A stretch of 23,530 nt of DNA, from NCBI GenBank assembly GCA_029240475.1, contig JAREAF010000002.1, positions 1 to 23,530 on the forward strand, read 5' to 3'. Source of the DNA: Rhodospirillales bacterium. Lineage in GTDB: Bacteria; Pseudomonadota; Alphaproteobacteria; JAREAF01. Numbering within the stretch: position 1 is the stretch's first letter; each line of letters opens with the position of its first letter. Below the pieces are notes generated by a model. That model searched no databases and had not been told where the DNA came from. It was given only the letters and a program-made list of their open reading frames with translations. The position numbers and the translations under genes were made by a program. Shown here one piece after another: positions 1-5,896 of this stretch.

Positions 1-198
1 CGCCTTGAGGCGGCCCAGCTCGGAAAAGACCTTCTCGGACGCCTTCTCGCGGATATGGCAGGTGTTGAGGATGACCATGTCGGCGCCCTCCGCGCAGTCG
101 GCGGGGGCGTAGCCGAGCGGCGCCAGCACGTCCGCCATGCGGGCGGAATCGTAGACGTTCATCTGGCAACCATAAGTCTTTATGTAGAGCCGTTTCAC
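1..198 (-). CDS. miaB: MiaB, tRNA-2-methylthio-N6-dimethylallyladenosine synthase (N-terminal fragment)
   Basis: Only the first 66 codons lie in the window; the gene runs off the left edge with an open frame. MiaB is a radical-SAM methylthiotransferase that adds a methylthio group to i6A at tRNA position 37. The visible part is the start of the UPF0004 domain: it opens VKRLYIKTYGCQMNVYDSAR and continues to LNTCHIREKA, supplying two of the three N-terminal cysteines that bind the auxiliary [4Fe-4S] cluster. The start is the GTG at 198-196, because the family begins directly with this KxLYIKTYGCQMN strand; the nearest upstream ATG is out of frame. It is the last gene of a minus-strand run following olsA (85-base gap). 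The radical-SAM and TRAM domains cannot be seen. Confidence 0.95.
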   Translation of the reverse strand, partial: MKRLYIKTYGCQMNVYDSARMADVLAPLGYAPADCAEGADMVILNTCHIREKASEKVFSELGRLKA

Positions 199-283
199 CG
201 AACCTCGTCCCAACCCATCCCGTCCCGCTGCGGGCGGGCGGCGCACCGTAGCGGCCGATTTGCGCGCGTCAAGCCGCACCGCC

Positions 284-1138
284 TCACATGGTGGCCGCGC
301 CCGACGCGGCCAACCCCGTCCGCTCAGGGGCCGCGGGGGCGACCGGGACGGGATGGCGCTGGGGCCGGCCGGCAAGGAGGCTGGCGACCCCCTCGGACAC
401 CACGCGCCAGCAATGCTCGGCCATGGCCTTGCGGCTGCCGAAGCGGTCGATCGTCACCGGCTCGTGGAAGATCACCTCGGCGGTGAGCACGCCCATTCCG
501 AGCATGCGCCAAAGATGCGGCGCCAGAGCCATGTCGCCATACCAGGCAAAGAAGGGACGGAAGCTGCGGCCCATCGGCATGCCGTCGAGCCGCGTATAGG
601 CGAGCGAAACCGGCTGCACGACCAGGGCCCCGCCCTCGATCCGCCGCTCGGCGACGCTGAACAGGGCGCTGCGAAAGGGCAGCAGCCGGTTGCCGTCGTC
701 GCTGGTCCCCTCGGGGAAGAGGATCAGCACGTCGCCCTCGATGAGCCGCTTCTCGATCTCGTCCTTGTGCTCCCGCGCCTTGGAGGAGCGGCGCTCGATG
801 AAGACCGAGCGCTGCAGCTTGGCGAGCCAGCCGAAGAAGGGCCAGCCTGCGATCTCGGCCTTCGCCACGAAGGAGCCGGGCACGACGCTGCCCAGGACCT
901 CGATGTCGAGATAGGAGCTGTGATTTGCGGCCACCAGCAGCGGGCGCGCTGGGGCGAGAGTCCCGCGCACGCTGACGCGGATGCCGAGGATGCGGCAGAC
1001 GAGCCGGTGATAGATCACCGGGAGTTTCGTCGCGAGCGGCAAGCGCAAGGCAAGGGCAAGCGCCTGGACCGGCAGCAGCGGCACGGTCATCGCGAGATAG
1101 GCGACTATCCGCAGGCAGGCGCGTGCAGGCGAACCCAT
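284..1138 (-). CDS. olsA: PlsC-family 1-acyl-glycerol-3-phosphate / lyso-ornithine-lipid O-acyltransferase (OlsA-like)
   Basis: A 284-residue membrane-associated acyltransferase of the PlsC family. A hydrophobic N-terminal segment (about residues 8-35) precedes the two family signatures: the catalytic NHSSYLD (72-78, an NHx4D box) and FPEGTS (141-146), which binds the acceptor phosphate in PlsC. It lies 11 bases downstream of the OlsB-like gene on the same strand. In that pairing the second enzyme esterifies lyso-ornithine lipid to give ornithine lipid, and some OlsA proteins also acylate lysophosphatidic acid. The frame stays open upstream to 1240, but that would overlap olsB; the ATG at 1138 (MGSPARAC) fits operon spacing. 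Family assignment is certain; the OlsA role rather than general PlsC is inferred from the neighbour. Confidence 0.85.
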   Translation of the reverse strand: MGSPARACLRIVAYLAMTVPLLPVQALALALRLPLATKLPVIYHRLVCRILGIRVSVRGTLAPARPLLVAANHSSYLDIEVLGSVVPGSFVAKAEIAGWPFFGWLAKLQRSVFIERRSSKAREHKDEIEKRLIEGDVLILFPEGTSDDGNRLLPFRSALFSVAERRIEGGALVVQPVSLAYTRLDGMPMGRSFRPFFAWYGDMALAPHLWRMLGMGVLTAEVIFHEPVTIDRFGSRKAMAEHCWRVVSEGVASLLAGRPQRHPVPVAPAAPERTGLAASGAATM

Positions 1139-1149
1139 GGGCGGCCGGC

Positions 1150-1971
1150 TCAGCCCTCCTCGAATCGCGACGCGCCGTCCTCGCGCGTGTAGTGGCGATA
1201 GTATTTCTGCGCCATGAGATCGGTCTTCACCACCACGCACACATCGGTGGTGTGGAACTGCGGATCGACCACGGCGCCGTCGCCGACGAACCCGCCGAGC
1301 CTCAGATAGCCCTTGATCAGCGGCGGCAGCGCGGCCAGCGCGGCGCGTGCGTCGACGGCCTCAGGCGGCATCAGGCGCATCTCCTCGTAGCGCTCGGCCA
1401 CCGCCCTCGGCCGCAGATGCTCGGGCGCGACGTGATTGTATGCGAGATAGGAGAGCGGCAGGGCCAAGGCCTTGGGATCGGTGCCGGGAAGGCTGGCGCA
1501 GCCGAACATCAGACCGATCTCGTAATGCTGGACATATTCGGCGATTCCCCGCCAGAGCAGCTGCATCGTCGGCCCGGTGCGGTAGCGCGCATCCACGCAG
1601 GACCGGCCCAGCTCGAGAATCTCCCCGGGCACGGCCAAGAGGCGCCCGATCTCATATTCGTCGCCGGTGTAGAACCGTCCGCATCGTGCCGCACCTTCGC
1701 GCCGCAGCAGCCGGTAGGTCGCCACCACCGCGCCCGCGCCCAGCCCCCGGTCCAGGACGATGAGATGGTCGCAATGGGCGTCGAAGAAATCGAAGTCGCG
1801 GCGGCTCCGCGCCATCTCGGGCGTCGGGTGGGCGCTCATCTCCTCATAGAAGACGCGGTAGCGCAGCGCTTGCGCGGCCTCGACCTCGGCCGCGCTCTCG
1901 GCGAGGCGAATCTCCATCTGCCCGGCATGGACGTGGACCGCCGTGCGGTCCTGATACGCCGTCAAAGCCAT
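1150..1971 (-). CDS. olsB: L-ornithine N-alpha-acyltransferase (OlsB-like, GNAT family)
   Basis: A 273-residue GNAT-fold protein of the Acetyltransf_5/OlsB type. OlsB transfers a 3-hydroxyacyl chain from acyl-ACP to the alpha-amino group of ornithine, giving lyso-ornithine lipid, a phosphate-free membrane lipid precursor. Family-like stretches include ALRYRVFYEEM (35-45), the central ELGRSCVDARYR (120-131) and the tryptophan-containing helix LLWRGIAEYV. The start is taken at the ATG at 1971 (MALTAYQD); a longer frame to 2058 would run into fur. An olsA-like gene follows after 11 bases, which supports the ornithine-lipid pathway, and fur lies 40 bases upstream. A less specific call would be a hemolysin-like GNAT acyltransferase. 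Confidence 0.8.
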   Translation of the reverse strand: MALTAYQDRTAVHVHAGQMEIRLAESAAEVEAAQALRYRVFYEEMSAHPTPEMARSRRDFDFFDAHCDHLIVLDRGLGAGAVVATYRLLRREGAARCGRFYTGDEYEIGRLLAVPGEILELGRSCVDARYRTGPTMQLLWRGIAEYVQHYEIGLMFGCASLPGTDPKALALPLSYLAYNHVAPEHLRPRAVAERYEEMRLMPPEAVDARAALAALPPLIKGYLRLGGFVGDGAVVDPQFHTTDVCVVVKTDLMAQKYYRHYTREDGASRFEEG

Positions 1972-2011
1972 TGAAGCCCCCCTTTTGTCCTTGCCCCTCG
2001 CCGCCGGCCCG

Positions 2012-2446
2012 TCAGGTCTCCGTCTTGCCGCCGCTCGCCCGACGCAGCGGCACCGCATAGAGCTCCAGCCGGTGATCGACCAGCTCGAAGCCGAGCTCCT
2101 CGGCCACGCGGCGCTGCAGCTTCTCGATCTCCTCGTTGCGGAACTCGATCACTTCCCCGGTATGCAGGTTGATGAGGTGGTCGTGGTGGGTCTCAGGCGC
2201 TTCCTCGTAGCGCGCCCGCCCGTCGCGGAATTCATGGCGTTCGAGAATGTTCGCCTCCTCGAAAAGCCGCACGGTCCGATAGACGGTGGCGATCGAGATG
2301 CGCGGGTCGATTTCGGTCGCCCGCCGATAGACCTGCTCGACGTCCGGGTGATCGACCGCGTCCGATAGCACGCGGGCGATGACCCGGCGCTGCTCGGTCA
2401 TTTTCAGTCCCTTGTCGATGCAAAGCTTTTCGATTCGAGACGGCAT
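2012..2446 (-). CDS. fur: Fur/Mur-family metal-responsive transcriptional repressor
   Basis: A 144-residue Fur-family regulator. The N-terminal winged helix has its recognition helix at about residues 51-68 (SIATVYRTVRLFEEANIL). The C-terminal dimerisation and metal-binding half contains THHDHLI (histidines 87, 88, 90) and a further histidine at 125. There are no CxxC zinc pairs (the only cysteine is C9), as in the alphaproteobacterial Fur/Mur group, in which several members answer to manganese as well as iron. Irr is less likely because the short haem-regulatory cysteine motif is absent. It sits in the widely conserved tsaB-rimI-fur-plsC-miaB neighbourhood. The start at 2446 matches the usual family N-terminus, although the purine-rich AGGAG upstream is about 20 bases away. 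Confidence 0.9.
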   Translation of the reverse strand: MPSRIEKLCIDKGLKMTEQRRVIARVLSDAVDHPDVEQVYRRATEIDPRISIATVYRTVRLFEEANILERHEFRDGRARYEEAPETHHDHLINLHTGEVIEFRNEEIEKLQRRVAEELGFELVDHRLELYAVPLRRASGGKTET

Positions 2447-2483
2447 ACGGCCCGGCGGCGGACTTCTCCTAACCTTTCGGATG

Positions 2484-2489
2484 AGTATA
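2484..2489 (-). promoter_or_regulatory. Possible -10 element for fur
   Basis: On the minus strand this reads TATACT (5 of 6 matches to the sigma-70 -10 consensus), in an AT-rich patch of an otherwise GC-rich gap, 38 bases before the fur start. No convincing -35 hexamer is found at 16-18 bases, so an activator or an alphaproteobacterial variant -35 would be needed. Call rests on the hexamer and its position only. Confidence 0.35.
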
Positions 2490-2539
2490 AACCAAAGCCC
2501 TGGCGGTACCTAGGCCAACGCGCCGCCAGCGGAAAGCGC

Positions 2540-2953
2540 TCAGCGCCGCGGACGCGAGCGCGTTCCGAGGCCGATCTCCTTGGCCAGGCGGCTACGCTGC
2601 TTGGCATAGTTGGGGGCGACCATCGGGTAGTCGGCCGGCAGGCCCCAGCGCTCCCGATATTGCTCGGGGCTCATATTGTAGGCGGTCTTGAGGTGCCGCT
2701 TGAGCATCTTCAGCCGCTTGCCATCCTCAAGGCACACCAGATAGTCCGGCATCACCGACTTGCGCACGGGAACGGCGGGAACGGGGCGGTCGGCAGGCTC
2801 CGCGGCTGCGGGGCCGATATTGGCGAGCGTGCGGTAGACGCTGTGAATGAGGGCGGGCAGCTCGGCGAGCGGCACGGTATTGTTCGCGACATGGGCCGAG
2901 ACAATATCGGTGGTCAGCGACAACAGCTCGTGCGGTTTGGTCTCTCCGGCCAT
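2540..2953 (-). CDS. mucR: MucR/Ros-family transcriptional regulator
   Basis: A 137-residue MucR/Ros protein, an H-NS-like or zinc-finger-like global repressor that in alphaproteobacteria controls exopolysaccharide, motility, cell-cycle and symbiosis or virulence genes. An N-terminal oligomerisation region (about 8-48) is joined by an Ala/Pro-rich linker to the DNA-binding domain, which carries the family block CLEDGKRLKMLKRHL (74-88), YNMSPEQYRERWGLP (92-106), YPMVAPNYA and the terminal SRLAKEIGLG. Of the four Ros zinc ligands only C74 and H87 remain: the second cysteine is D77 and the second histidine site is occupied by A91/Y92. It therefore resembles the zinc-independent MucR homologues described in Mesorhizobium. 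It is transcribed divergently from the tusA-like gene. Confidence 0.92.
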   Translation of the reverse strand: MAGETKPHELLSLTTDIVSAHVANNTVPLAELPALIHSVYRTLANIGPAAAEPADRPVPAVPVRKSVMPDYLVCLEDGKRLKMLKRHLKTAYNMSPEQYRERWGLPADYPMVAPNYAKQRSRLAKEIGLGTRSRPRR

Positions 2954-3025
2954 TTAGGGGAAGTCTCCCGCAAACTGCTCTGAATAGTCATATAATGGAC
3001 GCAGTGCGCTATACAATACAGGCCC
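2954..3025. promoter_or_regulatory. Divergent promoter region between mucR and the tusA-like gene
   Basis: This 72-base gap is markedly AT-rich for the window. A perfect TATAAT lies on the plus strand at 2991-2996, 29 bases before the tusA-like start, and a second -10-like TATACA lies at 3010-3015. No good -35 partner is visible. MucR/Ros proteins bind AT-rich DNA with T-A steps and usually repress their own genes, so this region is also a natural candidate for MucR autoregulation. The minus-strand promoter for mucR cannot be placed with confidence. Confidence 0.4.
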
Positions 3026-3298
3026 ATGAAAAACGCGAAGCTTATTACCAAAGACGGAAATACAGGGCCAATTCTCCTGGACATCACCGCCCAGGTTTGC
3101 CCTTTGACCTTTGTTCATACGCGGCTGCGGCTGGAGCGCATGGAGCCGGGCGAGGTGCTGGAGATCCGGCTCGCCGGCGCCGAGCCGTTGCGGAACATCC
3201 CCCGCACGCTGGCCGATGAAGGCCATGAGGTGCTCTCGATCGAGCCCGAACCGGGCAGCCCCGGCATCCACCGGCTGCGCGTGCGCAAATCGGGCTAG
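3026..3298 (+). CDS. TusA-family sulfurtransferase / sulfur-carrier protein
   Basis: A 90-residue protein of the SirA/TusA/YedF fold. The family signature CPLT (C25-P-L-T28, CPxT) follows the first strand (ILLDITAQVC), and the rest matches the two-layer alpha/beta fold (LEIRLAGAEPLRNIPRTLADEGHEVLSIE). The cysteine would carry a persulfide in sulfur relay, for example to tRNA thiolation or oxidative sulfur metabolism. It is the only plus-strand gene in the tsaB-to-miaB run, and its TAG stop overlaps the rimI stop on the other strand within a CTAG palindrome (3295-3298). Shine-Dalgarno is weak (ACAGG). Whether it is a true TusA cannot be told, because no Tus partners are present here. Confidence 0.88.
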   Translation: MKNAKLITKDGNTGPILLDITAQVCPLTFVHTRLRLERMEPGEVLEIRLAGAEPLRNIPRTLADEGHEVLSIEPEPGSPGIHRLRVRKSG

Positions 3299-3771
3299 AG
3301 GGCGCGCAGTCCGGGCAGCAGGCGGCGCATGGTGAGCGCCGCCACGAAGCTCTGCCCGCGCCGGTAATAGTTGCGCCTGCGGCCGACCGGGGCGAAGCCG
3401 AGCGCCGCATAGAGCCCCCGGGCGCTCCAATTGTCCTCGGCGACCTCGAGGAAGATCCGGCGCGCTCCCGAAGCGGAGGCGAGCCGGGTCGCCTCCTCCA
3501 TCAACAGCCTGGCCAGGCCGCGGCGGCGCATGCCGGGCGCCACGCCGATCGAGAGGATCTCGCAATCGTCGGCGGCCATCCGCGCCAGCAGGAAGCCCGC
3601 CGGGCGCGGGCCCTCGCGCGCGGGCTCGCTGACGATGAGGCCGAAGGCGCCGGGCATCGCCAGGAGCTCGCCCATCGCCTGGACGCCCCAGGCCTCCTCG
3701 AAGGAGGCGGCGTGAAGCGCGGCGATCAGATCGAGATCGAAGGGGCCGACCGGGCGGATGAGCGGAATCAT
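3295..3771 (-). CDS. rimI: RimI-type ribosomal-protein S18 alanine N-acetyltransferase
   Basis: A 158-residue GNAT acetyltransferase. Motif A, with the acetyl-CoA pyrophosphate loop, is ILSIGVAPGMRRRGLARLL (72-90; R/Q-x-x-G-x-A), followed by the RimI-typical LEVAEDNWSARGLYAALGF (108-126) and the C-terminal GRRRNYYRRG. RimI acetylates the N-terminal alanine of ribosomal protein S18. The start at 3771 forms an ATGA overlap with the tsaB stop, showing translational coupling, and rimI beside tsaB is a very common bacterial arrangement. The open frame upstream to 3846 is tsaB shadow. The 3' end converges on the tusA-like gene with overlapping stop codons. Confidence 0.92.
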   Translation of the reverse strand: MIPLIRPVGPFDLDLIAALHAASFEEAWGVQAMGELLAMPGAFGLIVSEPAREGPRPAGFLLARMAADDCEILSIGVAPGMRRRGLARLLMEEATRLASASGARRIFLEVAEDNWSARGLYAALGFAPVGRRRNYYRRGQSFVAALTMRRLLPGLRAL

Positions 3772-4430
3772 CGCTTGGCCTTCGGAAAGCTCACATCCGG
3801 AGCCTTGAGATAGAGCGCCGAGGGCGGCGCGGGAGGCGGTCCGCACCGCGCGTGCAGCTCGGCCGCCATGGAAGCCACGGTCGCGGCTTCGGGGTGGGCA
3901 GGTCCCGTCGCGAGCAACGCCGAGCCGCCGAACGCCGGCAGGGCGCGCTGCGCTCCGTCCCCGGCAAGGGCGAGCAAGCCGGGGCCGGCATAGTCGGGAA
4001 GGGCGTCGGGCAGGAGCGCGGCGGGTTCGGCGAGCGCCTCGCCCGAGGCATCGAAGAGCTGCGCGTAGAGGTCCGGACGCTTGGATTCGATCAGCACCAG
4101 CAGCTTGGACGCGCCGGCGGGCGGTTCGGCCGAGCGCGCCACCGCCGCGAACGTCGTCACGCCGATGACGGGGCGCCCGGCCGCCAGCCCAAGCCCGCGT
4201 GCGGTCGCGAGCGCCACACGGATGCCGGTGAAGCCGCCGGGCCCGCGCGTGACCCCGATCGCGTCCAGCTCCTCGAAGGGCCGGCCGCCCATCGCCTCGA
4301 GGATCATCGGGACCAGCGCCTGCGCGTGCCCGTGCTCCATCGGTCTGGAAATTCGCGCCAGGACGCGTCCGTCCTCGACGACCGCGGCCGAACAGGCGGC
4401 TGTGGCCGCATCCAATCCCAGAACGCGCAT
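3768..4430 (-). CDS. tsaB: TsaB, tRNA threonylcarbamoyladenosine biosynthesis protein
   Basis: A 220-residue ASKHA-fold protein. TsaB is the scaffold partner of TsaD and TsaE in making t6A at position 37 of ANN-decoding tRNAs. The N-terminal strand and phosphate-loop remnant MRVLGLDAATAACSAAV and the hallmark TRGPGGFTGIRVALATARGL (61-80) are clear, while the metal-binding residues of TsaD are absent, as expected. Length is usual for the family (about 220-235). The start ATG at 4430 has AGAGGA about 14 bases upstream. It is first in a minus-strand pair with rimI (ATGA overlap) and is divergent from ddpX. Confidence 0.94.
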   Translation of the reverse strand: MRVLGLDAATAACSAAVVEDGRVLARISRPMEHGHAQALVPMILEAMGGRPFEELDAIGVTRGPGGFTGIRVALATARGLGLAAGRPVIGVTTFAAVARSAEPPAGASKLLVLIESKRPDLYAQLFDASGEALAEPAALLPDALPDYAGPGLLALAGDGAQRALPAFGGSALLATGPAHPEAATVASMAAELHARCGPPPAPPSALYLKAPDVSFPKAKR

Positions 4431-4563
4431 CGATCGATCGAGGTCCTCTTGGAGCGGAACGGCGCCGGTCCTTAAGCCATCGTCAAGGGCGTCGGGGCCA
4501 TGCTAATCAAAGGCCCGCGATTCGCCAGCCCGTCCCGTCCGACCCCAACCGGATAGCCCAGCC
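4431..4563. promoter_or_regulatory. Divergent intergenic region tsaB / ddpX
   Basis: This 133-base gap is the longest in the window. It must carry the tsaB promoter (minus strand) and the ddpX promoter (plus strand). The best plus-strand match I can find is TCGTCA (4480-4485), 16 bases, GCTAAT (4502-4507); both hexamers match consensus at only 4 of 6 positions. A short ATCGATCGAT palindrome lies against the tsaB start. Nothing else stands out. Confidence 0.2.
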
Positions 4564-5175
4564 ATGAACCTCATCGAACTCCTGCCCGGCCGCTCGGGGC
4601 TGCTCATCGACCTCGCCTACGCGCGCGCCGACAACGTGACCGGCAAGCCCATCTATGCCCGCGCGCGCTGCTTCCTGCATCCGGCGGCGGCCGCGCTGCT
4701 CGACCGCGCCGCCGAGCTCGCCCGCCCGCACGGGCTCCGCTTCAAGATCTTCGACGCCTACCGGCCCCCCGAGGCGCAATGGGTGCTCTGGAACGCCTTT
4801 CCCAACCCGGAGTTCGTGGCCGACCCGCGCCGCGGCTCGCCGCATTCGCGCGGCGCGGCGGTGGACCTGACGCTGGTGGACGCCTCGGGGCGCGAGCTGG
4901 AGATGGGCACGCCGTTCGACGATTTCACCGCGGCCTCGCACCATGGCAGCCTCGCCGTCTCCGTGGAGGCGCAGCGCAACCGCGCGCTGTTGCTCGGCCT
5001 CATGACCGCGGCGGGCTGGGACTTCTACCGCAATGAATGGTGGCACTATCAGCTGTTCCAGGCGCGCAATTATCCGCTGATCAGCGACAGCGCGCTGCCG
5101 GAAGGGCTGATGCCTTCAGAAACCAGAAACCAGAAGCCAGAACCCAGAAAGGAGCCGGAACGGGCACTGGCCTGA
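4564..5175 (+). CDS. ddpX: D-alanyl-D-alanine dipeptidase (VanX/DdpX type, peptidase M15D)
   Basis: A 203-residue zinc peptidase that hydrolyses D-Ala-D-Ala. All active-site elements of the VanX/DdpX family are present: FDAYRPP with the transition-state arginine R67, the SPHSRGAAVD box (S92-x-H94-x2-G-x-A-x-D101) giving two zinc ligands, and EWWH (158-161) giving the catalytic base E158 and third zinc ligand H161. No signal peptide, so it is probably cytoplasmic and recycles D-Ala from cell-wall turnover; nothing here suggests a vancomycin-resistance cluster. The last 19 or so residues (from S185) are Lys/Glu/Arg/Pro-rich and are encoded by the left arm of a repeat element, so the natural C-terminus appears to have been extended by it. 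Confidence 0.93.
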   Translation: MNLIELLPGRSGLLIDLAYARADNVTGKPIYARARCFLHPAAAALLDRAAELARPHGLRFKIFDAYRPPEAQWVLWNAFPNPEFVADPRRGSPHSRGAAVDLTLVDASGRELEMGTPFDDFTAASHHGSLAVSVEAQRNRALLLGLMTAAGWDFYRNEWWHYQLFQARNYPLISDSALPEGLMPSETRNQKPEPRKEPERALA

Positions 5176-5218
5176 AAGCCGTCTTTCTTCTGGCTTTCTG
5201 ACCTTCTGGCTTTCTGAC
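5117..5218. repeat. Heptad inverted-repeat element, copy A (divergent version)
   Basis: The left arm (5117-5151) is five in-register 7-base units: CAGAAAC, CAGAAAC, CAGAAGC, CAGAACC, CAGAAAG. The right arm (about 5183-5218), read as reverse complement, is built of 8-base units CAGAAAGC, CAGAAGGT, CAGAAAGC, CAGAAGAA. The arms pair imperfectly around GAAGCCAGAA / TTCTGGCTTTC. The left arm is inside the ddpX 3' end and the right arm touches the nfu stop codon (5218-5220, other strand). It shares architecture with copies B and C but has diverged in sequence. A hairpin between two convergent genes could act as a bidirectional terminator, but there is no U-tract. Confidence 0.85.
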
Positions 5219-5775
5219 TACGGAACCGGCCTGACCTCGGTCACCTCGGGGATGTAGTGCCGCAGCATGTTCTCTATGCCCATCTTCAAGGTCGCAGTCG
5301 AGCTGGGGCATCCCGCGCAGGCGCCCTGCATGTGCAGATAGACCACGCCGTTCTCGAAGCTGCGGAAAGTGATGTCGCCGCCGTCCTGCGCCACCGCGGG
5401 CCGCACGCGCGTGTCGAGGAGCTCCTTGATCTGCGCGACGATCTCGCCGTCGGGACCCTCTTCCGCAGGGGTCTCCGCCGCGCCGCTCTCGGGCAAGAGC
5501 ACGGGCTTGCCGGCGATGAAATGCTCCATGATCACGCCGAGGATGGCCGGCTTGAGCACGAACCATTCCTTCTCGGGCGCCTTGGTGACGGAGATGAAGT
5601 CCTGCCCCAGGAAGACACGGCGGACGCCCTCGACCTGGAACAGCCGCTCGGCCAGGGGCGAGCGCGCCGCAGCGGCCGGATCGGCGAAATCGGCGCTCGC
5701 GGACTCCAGCACGGAACGGCCGGGCAGGAATTTGAGCGTGGCCGGATTGGGGGTCTGCTCGGTCTCGATGAACAT
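5218..5775 (-). CDS. nfuA: Nfu-type iron-sulfur cluster carrier (NfuA-like; Nfu N-terminal + NifU C-terminal domains)
   Basis: A 185-residue Fe-S carrier. Residues 1 to about 88 form the Nfu N-terminal domain typical of alphaproteobacteria and mitochondria (MFIETEQTPNPATLKFLPGR). Residues about 113-178 are the NifU-like domain with VAQDGGDITF and the cluster-binding GACAGCPSS (C153, C156). A dimer bridges one [4Fe-4S] cluster and delivers it to clients. Obvious local clients are SoeA and SoeB (five clusters) and MiaB, although the family serves the whole cell. The start at 5775 is supported by AGGAG about 10 bases upstream. Its 3' end converges on ddpX and abuts repeat copy A. Confidence 0.93.
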   Translation of the reverse strand: MFIETEQTPNPATLKFLPGRSVLESASADFADPAAAARSPLAERLFQVEGVRRVFLGQDFISVTKAPEKEWFVLKPAILGVIMEHFIAGKPVLLPESGAAETPAEEGPDGEIVAQIKELLDTRVRPAVAQDGGDITFRSFENGVVYLHMQGACAGCPSSTATLKMGIENMLRHYIPEVTEVRPVP

Positions 5776-5790
5776 GGCGTCCAGGCTCCT

Positions 5791-5804
5791 CTGACTGCAG
5801 TCAA
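5791..5804 (-). promoter_or_regulatory. CRP/FNR-like palindrome upstream of nfu
   Basis: On the minus strand the 14 bases read TTGAC-TGCA-GTCAG; the inner 12 bases (5792-5803) are a perfect palindrome. This matches the TTGAC/T-N4-G/ATCAA layout bound by FNR/FixK/Dnr-type regulators at 9 of 10 half-site positions. It lies only 15 bases before the nfu ATG, directly beside the Shine-Dalgarno, which suits a repressor better than an activator. Chance occurrence is possible. Confidence 0.35.
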
Positions 5805-5817
5805 GATGGGCAGGTGG

Positions 5818-5839
5818 CCGGAAAACTTCAAGTTTCCGG
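5818..5839. promoter_or_regulatory. Near-perfect 22-base palindrome in the nfu-murJ divergent region
   Basis: The left arm CCGGAAAACTT and right arm AAGTTTCCGG are complementary except for one extra A, around a central C. It overlaps where the -35 region of the putative murJ promoter would fall, so it may be an operator. It could also fold as a small RNA hairpin if transcription starts upstream. Confidence 0.35.
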
Positions 5840-5845
5840 CGGGGG

Positions 5846-5854
5846 TGCTATAAG
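5846..5854 (+). promoter_or_regulatory. Possible extended -10 promoter for murJ
   Basis: TGCTATAAG contains an extended -10 TG plus TATAAG (5 of 6 to consensus). The transcript would begin near 5861, giving a leader of about 36 bases to the murJ ATG. The best -35 candidate, TTCAAG at 5827-5832, has only 3 of 6 matches with a 16-base spacer, which is tolerable for an extended -10 promoter. Confidence 0.4.
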
Positions 5855-5896
5855 TCCGCGCGGCGCCACCTTCCCCTTGAGGCCTGATCGAAGAGG

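Noticed and set aside
229..243. Small CCCGC...GGG hairpin between olsA and miaB as a terminator
   Set aside because: Stem is only 4-5 pairs and there is no T-run; expected by chance at this GC content.
1150..2058. olsB starting at the upstream end of the open frame (2058)
   Set aside because: It would overlap the end of fur and adds an Arg/Ala-rich segment without family resemblance; the ATG at 1971 is more credible.
4564..5175. Vancomycin-resistance (vanX) cassette
   Set aside because: No vanH/vanA-type ligase or two-component genes nearby; a single M15D dipeptidase in Proteobacteria fits D-Ala recycling.
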